From the NCBI RefSeq assembly GCF_009688945.1, contig NZ_AP021874.1, forward strand, positions 1,798,001-1,862,000: a stretch of DNA of 64,000 nt, given 5' to 3'. Below are positions 34,157 to 41,186 of this stretch, piece after piece. The translations under genes and the position numbers were made by a program. The DNA is from Desulfosarcina alkanivorans. GTDB lineage: Bacteria; Desulfobacterota; Desulfobacteria; Desulfobacterales; Desulfosarcinaceae. How positions within the stretch are numbered: the first letter of the stretch is position 1; every line of letters begins with the position of its first letter. The notes under the pieces are model-generated. The model saw only the letters and a list, made by a program, of their open reading frames with translations, was not told the origin of the DNA and did no database searches.

Positions 34157-35206
34157 ATGAACGCGATTAAGACCCTGATAAATAAATGTGAAATTCGTTT
34201 AGATACCAATGAAAAAACAGAAACGTTTTACAAATCATTAAGAGAATTAGTTACTTTTCTATTTTCCGTTATATTTGGTATTGGCCTTTACCAATTATCT
34301 GAAGTTGATACAAAATACGAGACAATTGTTTTGTTTTTGGCCTATATTTCTATTTTATTAAGCTGGTGGGGGTATCATTGGGGGAAAGTACAAGGACCAG
34401 AAGAAACAAATGTTTTGTGCTATGTAGTCGATTGTTTATTACTAGGAACTTATTGGTATTTAATTAACGACAGATATCCTATATCCAATGTTTTCCGAAA
34501 TTATTTCTTTATGTTTCTTTTGTACTGGGCATGGGAAGCCATAAGATATTTAAAAATCGAATTAAGTGAAGTTGAACGCTCTAAAATTAAAAAAGCAAAA
34601 ATAACAAATTTTCTATTTACACTATTAATGATTTATTTTTTATTTATAATATATGATAAAAATATTGGAACTGATAACAATGTACCGAAGAAAATTCTTG
34701 ACGGTTCTACCGGTGAATGGTTTCTAATTCTATCCCAGTATTTCTTTATTATCCTCTATAGATTTTTGATACATAAAGCTTATAAAACCCCAAAGGTTTC
34801 AGCCCCAATCCTTGAACATCAAAATAAAGATGATAAAAGGCTAATTAAAGAGGCTATTGCAGCTTCAAATAATGCGAAAGCCTATTTATCCAATTTTAAT
34901 GTCGGCGCAGCCATTTTAACACGCAATGGCACTATATTTAGAGGTTGCAATATAGAATTTGACAACTATTCAAACACAATACATGCAGAAGGATCTGCAA
35001 TTAGCTCTATGATCATAAATGGTGGTATTGATCCGGTTGCAATTGCAGTTTTCACTCGTAGTGAAAAACTCGCATTCTCATGTGGGATGTGCAGGCAGTC
35101 TTTATATGAAGTAGGTGGACCTAACTTAAGAGTTATAACCTGTAACGAACTTAATTGTAGTATTAAAACTATGGAAGAACTTCTTCCAGAAGGATTTCAT
35201 TTATGA
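34157..35206 (+). CDS. Six-TM membrane protein fused to a cytidine deaminase domain
   Basis: A 349-aa two-part protein. Residues 28-207 contain about six hydrophobic segments (near 30-47, 55-73, 84-103, 113-131, 150-167, 188-206). Residues 225-345 form a CDA-type deaminase domain: SNFNVGAAILTRNGTIFRGCNIE, the zinc/proton-shuttle HAE (276-278) and the second zinc motif SCGMCRQ (Cys309, Cys312). All catalytic elements are therefore present. The domain should face the cytoplasm and deaminate a cytidine or deoxycytidine compound. The gene is far lower in GC than its surroundings, with AT-rich codons, which suggests transfer. Its TGA overlaps the start of a decayed nucleotidase gene as ATGA. I know of no named family with this fusion. 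Confidence 0.8.
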   Translation: MNAIKTLINKCEIRLDTNEKTETFYKSLRELVTFLFSVIFGIGLYQLSEVDTKYETIVLFLAYISILLSWWGYHWGKVQGPEETNVLCYVVDCLLLGTYWYLINDRYPISNVFRNYFFMFLLYWAWEAIRYLKIELSEVERSKIKKAKITNFLFTLLMIYFLFIIYDKNIGTDNNVPKKILDGSTGEWFLILSQYFFIILYRFLIHKAYKTPKVSAPILEHQNKDDKRLIKEAIAASNNAKAYLSNFNVGAAILTRNGTIFRGCNIEFDNYSNTIHAEGSAISSMIINGGIDPVAIAVFTRSEKLAFSCGMCRQSLYEVGGPNLRVITCNELNCSIKTMEELLPEGFHL

Positions 35207-35746
35207 AAAATAAACTATTTATATTTGACATTGCTGGTGTTGCTTGTGACCATGCCAGTCAAGTTTGCACTTGGATTAATGAAGAATATGGTTAAAATAG
35301 CAAACCTGATGATGTAGTTAGTTGGGATTATGATCTTGGTCCTATTAATTTTTTGGATGCTGTTGAAAAATACTACCAGATAAGCAACTTCATACTAACT
35401 ATGGAAGTATACCACGGTTTTAATGAATTATTGTCTATTATTTCAAATTTAATGGACGTCATCTTCGCAACGAATAGACAATATTCAGACAAAGAAACTA
35501 AAAAATGGCTTAATGAAAAATTTGGAAAATTTGCAGTGGGGTTTGTAAGTAATACAAACTGACATTAACTTTGATTTCATATTAGAAAATTATCCCAATT
35601 CAGCTATTGCTGCTGCAAAAGCTGGAAAGACCAGCTTTTTAATTGAACGGCCATGGAATAATTGCCAAGAATTTCTCTACTATCATAAATAACACCCAAA
35701 ATACTTATTTCGTATCGAATTTTAATGAAATACTTAGCTCGATTAG
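35203..35746 (+). pseudogene. Decayed HAD-family 5'(3')-deoxyribonucleotidase
   Basis: The frame opens MKNKLFIFDIAGVACDHASQV, the motif I region of HAD nucleotidases, but the second catalytic Asp is Ala (DIA for DxD). A TAA at 35293-35295 interrupts it. It then reads on in frame (PDDVVSWDYDLGPINFLDAVEKYYQ..., VIFATNRQYSDKETKKWL) to a TGA at 35560-35562. A +1 frame then gives DINFDFILENYPNSAIAAAKAGK...LIERPWNN to 35692, the motif IV and C-terminal region. A further shift gives VSNFNEILSSI. At least three lesions make it a pseudogene. It overlaps the deaminase stop codon by ATGA, so the two were once a coupled operon. Confidence 0.75.
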
Positions 35747-35790
35747 ATTTATTTCCTTTTCCTTCCAAAAAACACTTTTAGTATGTTTGA

Positions 35791-36045
35791 TTTCTACTTA
35801 CGATAACCACTCCAACCGAAAAACACAATTTACTCTCGGGAAGCATTCGAAGGACCCAGGACTTAACCCGGTCCTATATCGAACTCATCAATGCCATGCC
35901 GGTGGAATGCGCTCCCGAGTACGTACCGCAGATAAAGGCAGGCGCTCAACAAAAAAGCAGGGATGCCGAGCAACGGATAAACACCGGAAGTGTTTTTACC
36001 ACTGCATCCGACACGGCCTATAAGCCATCACCAATAGGGGTTTGA
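35791..36045 (+). pseudogene. Possible 3' remnant of an unknown gene at the island's right edge
   Basis: An open frame of 84 codons without a credible start ends in RSYIELINAMPVECAPEYVPQIKAGAQQKSRD and SDTAYKPSPIGV. Its last 65 codons are GC-rich like the surrounding chromosome, while the upstream part is AT-rich. It may be the tail of a gene cut by insertion of the island, with the junction near 35830-35850. I do not recognise the family and the call is weak. Confidence 0.25.
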
Positions 36046-36116
36046 TTAGCGGGGCGCGGTTTTTAGATTTTTGTCCACGGACTTTCCCCGGATCAACGCG
36101 CTTGTGTCCCGACGCG

Positions 36117-36677
36117 TCACTTCCACCCCACCGGCGGAAACTGAGACAGGATCCTGTCCACCGTTTTCTGCATGGCCGCATCAGCCGCCGCCGGGGTTTT
36201 ATGGGTTTTCAACCGGTACACCCCCACCCCCCGCCAGAGCAGTGCATCCGTCCCGGCCGCACGGATATCGATGGTCAGCCGGCTCTCGTCATACTGGTAA
36301 ACGCGCGTGTCGGCGCCCATGCCGCCGTACCAGGGGTGGTGGTACCTTCCCACGCCCACCGATGAATAGTAGGAATCGCTCTGGATCTTCCGTTCGATAG
36401 CCAGGTGATAGACCAGGTGCAGATCCGGTCGTTCCACGGCAGGGCGGATGTTGCGGCCCGTCAGGTGGGCCTCGACGGCCCGGCGGATGCGGCCGTCGAG
36501 CAACGGATTGTCAACGCGGATATCCCCGGTCGCCCGCTGAACCGGATCCTTCCACTGCCAGGTGCCATAGTGCGAGAGATCCTTATGGGGGTCGTAATCC
36601 TGGCTCACCTGAACCGTTGAGCAGCCGGCCATGAAAATGACCGCCAGCAGAAAAACACCGGAACGCATCCACATCAT
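36117..36677 (-). CDS. DUF4136-type lipoprotein
   Basis: A 186-aa lipoprotein starting at the ATG at 36677, five bases after GGAGG. The signal peptide MMWMRSGVFLLAVIFMAGC gives an acylated Cys at 19. The mature domain begins VQVSQDYDPHKDLSHYGTWQW, the DUF4136 signature, followed by RIRRAVEAHLTGRNIRPAVERPDLHLVYHLAIERKIQ and a C-terminal DGRILSQFPP-type helix. It probably sits in the outer membrane facing the periplasm; the function is unknown. Confidence 0.8.
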   Translation of the reverse strand: MMWMRSGVFLLAVIFMAGCSTVQVSQDYDPHKDLSHYGTWQWKDPVQRATGDIRVDNPLLDGRIRRAVEAHLTGRNIRPAVERPDLHLVYHLAIERKIQSDSYYSSVGVGRYHHPWYGGMGADTRVYQYDESRLTIDIRAAGTDALLWRGVGVYRLKTHKTPAAADAAMQKTVDRILSQFPPVGWK

Positions 36678-36836
36678 ACCCACCTCCAGATTATGCAGAA
36701 CAATGGGTAAAGGGTAAGGCCAATTTGATCCCGGCGCAACGGCAGGGCGATCCTTCGGGCAGAGGGCCGATTGACAGGGCCGCGGGGAGCCGGTAATATT
36801 TTTGTACCGTCCATGAGGAGAATGCGGAGCGGCGTC

Positions 36837-37499
36837 ATGAGCACCATCACCATCATCCGGCTGCCCCTGGGCCCCTTTCGGGTCAACACCTACCTGGTCA
36901 TTTGCCGGTCCACCGGCCAGGCGGCCATCATCGATCCGGCCGGAGAGCCGCAGACGATCATCGATGCCCTGGACCGGGCGGCGGCCACCCCCTGCCTGAT
37001 TCTCAACACCCACGGCCACCCGGATCACGTGCTGGCCAACGCGGCGTTGCGGGCGGCCCTGGCCGTGCCGGTCTGGATGCATGCCGAAGACAGCGGTTTC
37101 TTCGCCGATTCACCGGACATCGGGGACCTTGAAGCCCGGACCGGGCTGACGGTGGACACCGTGGCGGACCGGCTGTTTGCCGATGACGAGCGGCTCCAGT
37201 TGGGAGCGGCGACCATCCGGGTACTGCACACACCGGGGCACACACCGGGGTCCTGCTGCTTTCTCGTGTCCGGGCATCTGTTTACCGGCGACACCCTGTT
37301 TGTGGGCGACGCCGGGCGCACGGATCTGAAAGGCGGCTCGCTGGACCGCCTCATCCGCAGCATCGAAACCCGGCTGATGAATCTTGCGGACGACACCCGC
37401 ATCTGGCCGGGTCACGATTACGGCGACCGGCCCGGCAGTACCATGGGCCGTGAGCGAAAAGAAAACCCGTACATCACCGATTTCATCCTCGACAGCTGA
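36837..37499 (+). CDS. MBL-fold hydrolase, glyoxalase II-like
   Basis: A 220-aa metallo-beta-lactamase-fold enzyme. The ligand motifs are NTHGHPDH (HxHxDH), HTPGHTPGSCC, GDTLFVGDAGRTD and WPGHDYG, the full set for a binuclear metal site of the glyoxalase II / persulfide dioxygenase-like group. I place the start at the ATG at 36837, preceded by GGAG at seven bases; in-frame ATGs at 36813 and 36822 are alternatives. It is divergent from the lipoprotein gene. Confidence 0.85.
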   Translation: MSTITIIRLPLGPFRVNTYLVICRSTGQAAIIDPAGEPQTIIDALDRAAATPCLILNTHGHPDHVLANAALRAALAVPVWMHAEDSGFFADSPDIGDLEARTGLTVDTVADRLFADDERLQLGAATIRVLHTPGHTPGSCCFLVSGHLFTGDTLFVGDAGRTDLKGGSLDRLIRSIETRLMNLADDTRIWPGHDYGDRPGSTMGRERKENPYITDFILDS

Positions 37500-37556
37500 T
37501 TCATCTGCGCCGGTCGCGACATGACAGGCAGGCGCCCCTAAAAGGAACGAGGCACC

Positions 37557-37829
37557 ATGAATTCCCTTCACGTCAGTTTCGATGAAGCATCCAGGGCCGT
37601 CGACCCCATTGCATCCGCATCCCCGGAACCCTGGGAGGAGGTCTGCGAGCGGTTTGACAACGATGTCCGGCGGATAATGGCCGTTTCGGACCACGAGGGC
37701 TATACCGCCCTTTACGCCTGTTTTGACGAGAACAATCAGCCGGTCTATTATCTGGTGGAAGAAGGTGAGGCGCTGATGAAACTGCGGCGAAAAACATTTC
37801 TCAGCAAGCTGGGGCAAACGCAGGCCTGA
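37557..37829 (+). CDS. Small hypothetical protein, 90 aa
   Basis: An acidic 90-aa soluble protein (PEPWEEVCERFDNDVRRIMAVSDHEGYTALYACFDENNQPVYYLVEEGEALMKL). The pattern suggests an alpha/beta domain. It begins 57 bp after the metallo-hydrolase gene, with AAAGGAACGAGGCACC before its ATG, and is probably cotranscribed. The family is not recognised. Confidence 0.65.
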   Translation: MNSLHVSFDEASRAVDPIASASPEPWEEVCERFDNDVRRIMAVSDHEGYTALYACFDENNQPVYYLVEEGEALMKLRRKTFLSKLGQTQA

Positions 37830-37971
37830 GGGGTGTTCGCCGGTGGCCGGGCGGCGGAAACGGATGGATTCGGTTGGGGCAGGTTTTACGGGGCTGCGGC
37901 GGACAGCGGCCTCGCGGTAAAGCCCCAGGGCAGCGTCGTCCGTCCCGGCGGGTCACCGTCCGCGGCCGGGA

Positions 37972-38253
37972 TCAGCCGCCATTGATCTTGTTTCGCAGCT
38001 TTCCCGAACATTTGAAGGTCACCACCTTGCGCTCCCGCAGGATCAGGTCTGAACCGGTGGCCGGATTTCTGCCCCGTCGCTCCTTTTTCTGCTTCACGCA
38101 GAACTTGCCGAAGCCGGATACGAGCACATCGTCACCGCCCTGGAGGTTTCCTTTGATGATTTCAAGCAGGGATTCGACGGTCTCGATGGATTTTTTTTTG
38201 GTGAAACCCAGGTCATTCACCTTTGCGACGATATCGTTCTTGGTCAATGCCAT
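37972..38253 (-). CDS. Integration host factor alpha-type HU/IHF protein
   Basis: A 93-aa DNA-bending protein of the HU/IHF family, full length. It begins MALTKNDIVAKVNDLGFTKKKSIETVESLLEIIK, has the dimer-core VSGFGKFCVKQKKERRGRNPATG and ends in the C-terminal helix region. The arm motif GRNPATG, with the intercalating proline, is intact. The IHF-alpha assignment rests on the GF(T)KK N-terminus. CAGGAGGCGCC precedes the ATG at 38253; an upstream GTG would add 17 implausible residues. Confidence 0.9.
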   Translation of the reverse strand: MALTKNDIVAKVNDLGFTKKKSIETVESLLEIIKGNLQGGDDVLVSGFGKFCVKQKKERRGRNPATGSDLILRERKVVTFKCSGKLRNKINGG

Positions 38254-38300
38254 GGCGCCTCCTGAGGAAAAGGGTTTCCGGATCAAAAAGAACGCGCCGG

Positions 38301-38429
38301 TCACTCCCCGCCGTCATTCTCATCCTTGTCTTCGGGAATGACCCGGGCGACCTTGTCCATAATCGAGTCCACCCGGCTCATAATTTCGTCGATCTCGGCT
38401 TTAAGCGCTTCGTCATCGGTTTCGGTCAT
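38301..38429 (-). CDS. Very small acidic protein, 42 aa
   Basis: A 42-codon frame opens with MTETDDEALKAEIDEIMSRV and ends in an acidic tail (IPEDKDENDGGE). GGAAG lies seven bases before the ATG. It is predicted to be one amphipathic helix, perhaps a short coiled coil. It is 47 bp upstream of the IHF gene and reads the same way, so the two may be cotranscribed. Codon use is like that of its neighbours. No family is recognised. Confidence 0.55.
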   Translation of the reverse strand: MTETDDEALKAEIDEIMSRVDSIMDKVARVIPEDKDENDGGE

Positions 38430-38511
38430 TTGAGAACTTCCTTGCCGGATTCAGGTTCAGTGTTCTGATCGCCCCCGGGAATCCCCGTGCCGGTTCCGGG
38501 GCCCCTGCCGG

Positions 38512-38844
38512 TCAGCGCGGGTAGTTGCCGTGGGAATACACATAATCGTAGCAATACGCCTGGTACTCGGCATCGCACCGGGCGCCCGCCTCCTGTTCGG
38601 GGTCGACGGTTTTTTCCAGCCATGCCAGCCACTGGGCTTTGGCAAAATCGTACAGGACCCCCCGGATCAGCTCCGGTGCGTCACAGACCTCGGGATTGTT
38701 TTTGACAAACAGGCCCACGCCGTCGATCACCGCCTTGACATTGCGGATGTATTCACTCTCGTCCAGACGGTACTCGGTGGACACATCCAGGAATTTTTCC
38801 AGCAACGCCTTGGCCGTCCCTTCTATCGCGTCGATACAGTTCAT
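38512..38844 (-). CDS. Hypothetical helical protein, 110 aa
   Basis: I choose the ATG at 38844 (MNCIDAIEGTAKALLEKFLDVSTEYRLDESEYIRNV). The product is soluble and mainly helical, with VLYDFAKAQWLAWLEKTVDPEQEAGARCDAEYQAYCYDYVY near the end. There is no signal peptide. A good promoter lies about 100 bp upstream. The small acidic gene and the IHF gene follow on the same strand, so the three could form one transcript. The function is unknown. Confidence 0.6.
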   Translation of the reverse strand: MNCIDAIEGTAKALLEKFLDVSTEYRLDESEYIRNVKAVIDGVGLFVKNNPEVCDAPELIRGVLYDFAKAQWLAWLEKTVDPEQEAGARCDAEYQAYCYDYVYSHGNYPR

Positions 38845-38944
38845 TGCACCACTGATCCGCCGCCCCTCGACCGGGCCAGCGGCTCCAGAGACTGTCAATT
38901 ATCGGTGAAACACCGCTTTGTTTAATGATATCATACAGCTATTA

Positions 38945-38973
38945 GAAATATACGCAAGGCCGGATGATGTCAA
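38945..38973 (-). promoter_or_regulatory. Predicted sigma70 promoter upstream of the 110-aa hypothetical gene
   Basis: Read on the minus strand, a perfect TTGACA (38973-38968), a 17-bp spacer and TATTTC (38950-38945). The predicted start is near 38938. It lies between the end of the helicase gene (39012) and the hypothetical gene starting at 38844. Confidence 0.45.
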
Positions 38974-39011
38974 GTTCATATGATGCAGAAACGAGCCAGA
39001 CGCCTGTGAGA

Positions 39012-40862
39012 TCACTCGGACAGGACCGAATCGATCTCTTCCAGAAACCGGCTGCGGGGGTTGAACTGGCCCTTGCGAAAATTGGCGGAGGTGATGAACA
39101 GGCAGCGTTCCGCCCGGGTCACCGCCACGTACATGAGCCGGCGCTCCTCTTCCAGATCGTCGGCGCTGTCCATGGACCGCCAGTGGGGAAACAGCTGTTC
39201 TTCGCACCCGATCACGAAAACCGTGTGAAACTCCAGGCCCTTGGCACCGTGAACGGTGGACAGGTTGACGCCGGCGGATTCCTCCTCGTCATCCTTGTCC
39301 TCACGGACCAGGGCGGCCTCTTCCAGGTAGTCCACGATGGTCTCTTTCTGGGAGGCGGCGTGGATCAGCTGGTCGATGTTTTCCTGCCGGGCGGTAAAAT
39401 CCATGGAATTGGAGCGGGTGTAGTTTTCCAAGTGATCCATGTATCCGGTGCGGGCGATCACTCGCCGGATGGCTTCGTCGGGGGCCAGGTCCCGGATCTC
39501 GTCGAGCAGCGCCAGGAGCGCTTTCAGCCCGTTGTACAGTTTGGGCGTGAGCACCCGTTCGGCCACCGCCTGCCGGGCGGCCTCTTTCAGGCTCATGGAT
39601 CCGCTGCGCATCCCTGAGATCTTTTTCACGGTGCCCGGGCCGATGCCCCGCTTGGGCGTGTTGAGGACCCGTTCGAAGGCCGTGTCGTCCTTGTCGAACA
39701 CCGCGGCGGTGATATAGCAGTTGAGATCCAGGATCTCCACCCGGTCGAAAAAGCCCTTGCCGCCCATCATGCGGTAGGGAATGTGCGCCCGGCGAAATGC
39801 CTGCTCGAAAGGCAGGCTGCAGAACTTGGTGCGATAGAGCACCGCCATCTTTTCGTATGGGATGTTCATGCGCACCATGCTGCGAACCTTGTCCGCCACC
39901 CAGCGGGCCTCCTCCTGGTCGGTGACAAATTCATGGGTTTCGACCACCCCGCCTTCCTTTTCCGAAAAACAATCCTTTTCCATGCGGCTTTCATTGTGGC
40001 CGATCACCCGGTTGCCCAGCTGCACGATTTCGTCGGCGCTGCGGTAGTTCTGCTCCAGCCTGAAAATCCGGGCGCCCGCGTACTTCTTCTTGAAGGAAAG
40101 AAAGTGGCTGACGTTGCTCATCCGGAAGGAATAGATGGACTGCCAGTCGTCGCCCACGGCAAACAGGTTCCCGTCCCTGAGCAGCAGGGCGGTGATCTCC
40201 TCGTTCAGGTCGTTGGTGTCCTGGTATTCGTCGCACAGGATGTACTGGAATTCGGCCTGGTAGCGCTCCCGGATGTCCGCATGGTCCCGCAGCAGGTTGC
40301 GGGTCAGCAGCAGGATGTTGTCGAAATCCACGGCATTGGCCGCCTTCAGGCGCGCTTCATATTTCTGGTAGACATCGACCAGGCGGATGTTGCCCTGCCG
40401 GGGATGGCGGTCAAAATATGCACCGGGATGCCCGCTGTTCTTGGCGTTGGAAATCTGCCCGAGCACCCCCATGGCGTGTTTTTTATCGTAATTGAGGCCC
40501 AGCAGCACCTCCTTGACCGTCTTTTGCTGGTGGTAGGTCGTAAAGACCTGGAGGGGCGGATGGAAATCAAGGCGGTCGCTGTGTGCCTTGAGGATCTGGA
40601 AACAGGCACTATGGTAAGTGCGCACCCAGGGAAAGCGCGAAAGCCCCATTCCGGTCATCTGAATCAGGCGGCCCTTCATTTCTTCGGCCGCCTTGTTGGT
40701 AAAGGTAATCGCCAGAATGTGTTCCGGCGGCAGGCCCGATTGGACCAGGTGGGCGAATTTGGCGGTCAGGGTACGGGTTTTTCCCGACCCGGCGCCGGCC
40801 ACGACCAGGGCCGGCGATCCGGTATGTTCGACAGCGGCTTGCTGCTGGGGTGAAAGCTGCAT
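39012..40862 (-). CDS. UvrD/Rep-family ATP-dependent DNA helicase
   Basis: A 616-aa superfamily 1A helicase, shorter than UvrD or PcrA (about 720). Motif I is VVAGAGSGKTRT (about 21-31), motif II LCDEYQDTN, motif III GDDWQSIYSFR, motif IV RLEQNYRS, motif V VSTVHGAKGLEF and motif VI YVAVTRAERCLFI. It unwinds DNA 3' to 5' in repair or restart. The C-terminal tail after motif VI is very short (about 28 residues), so the RNA-polymerase-binding Tudor domain of UvrD/PcrA is absent, making it more Rep-like. The gene stands alone on the minus strand. Confidence 0.9.
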   Translation of the reverse strand: MQLSPQQQAAVEHTGSPALVVAGAGSGKTRTLTAKFAHLVQSGLPPEHILAITFTNKAAEEMKGRLIQMTGMGLSRFPWVRTYHSACFQILKAHSDRLDFHPPLQVFTTYHQQKTVKEVLLGLNYDKKHAMGVLGQISNAKNSGHPGAYFDRHPRQGNIRLVDVYQKYEARLKAANAVDFDNILLLTRNLLRDHADIRERYQAEFQYILCDEYQDTNDLNEEITALLLRDGNLFAVGDDWQSIYSFRMSNVSHFLSFKKKYAGARIFRLEQNYRSADEIVQLGNRVIGHNESRMEKDCFSEKEGGVVETHEFVTDQEEARWVADKVRSMVRMNIPYEKMAVLYRTKFCSLPFEQAFRRAHIPYRMMGGKGFFDRVEILDLNCYITAAVFDKDDTAFERVLNTPKRGIGPGTVKKISGMRSGSMSLKEAARQAVAERVLTPKLYNGLKALLALLDEIRDLAPDEAIRRVIARTGYMDHLENYTRSNSMDFTARQENIDQLIHAASQKETIVDYLEEAALVREDKDDEEESAGVNLSTVHGAKGLEFHTVFVIGCEEQLFPHWRSMDSADDLEEERRLMYVAVTRAERCLFITSANFRKGQFNPRSRFLEEIDSVLSE

Positions 40863-41028
40863 GGATCATGTCTCCTGTTGCGACGCCGGGGTTGACCGAT
40901 CGGTATCGTGTTGACGCGGGAAAGGCCGACAACCGCAGACGGCGGTTGCAAAACCGGCACGGGTTGGGCTATTAAGACGGCCCATCGGAGAACATCCGCC
41001 GCACCGGGAACCGCTTTGCGCCCTGTTG

Positions 41029-41069
41029 AAAAAAAACGGGTTCCCGCAATACGCACAAGGGGGAACCCG
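41029..41069 (-). terminator. Rho-independent terminator of the tRNA-Thr gene
   Basis: CGGGTTCCC (41037-41045) pairs with GGGAACCCG (41061-41069). On the minus strand it is followed by eight T (A-run at 41029-41036). It starts 11 bp after the encoded CCA of the tRNA. Confidence 0.85.
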
Positions 41070-41079
41070 AAAGTGGCTA

Positions 41080-41155
41080 TGGAGCCACCGCGCGGAGTCG
41101 AACCGCGGACCTACGCATTACGAGTGCGTTGCTCTACCAACTGAGCTACGGTGGC
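41080..41155 (-). tRNA. tRNA-Thr (anticodon CGU)
   Basis: A 76-nt cloverleaf on the minus strand. The acceptor stem GCCACCG pairs with CGGTGGC. The D arm contains AGCTCAGTTGGTAGAGCA, the anticodon stem is ACGCA/TGCGT with loop CTCGTAA (anticodon CGT), and the T arm is GCGGTTCGACTCCGC. The discriminator is T and CCA is encoded. It decodes ACG. Its 5' end is only 31 bp from the divergent mfd start, so its promoter must lie within the first codons of mfd. Confidence 0.97.
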
Positions 41156-41186
41156 TGAAAAAACAGAAAGATTTCGTATAGTGTTT

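Noticed and set aside
37874-38341. 155-codon plus-strand frame over the IHF gene
   Set aside because: Antisense to the well-supported IHF-type gene.
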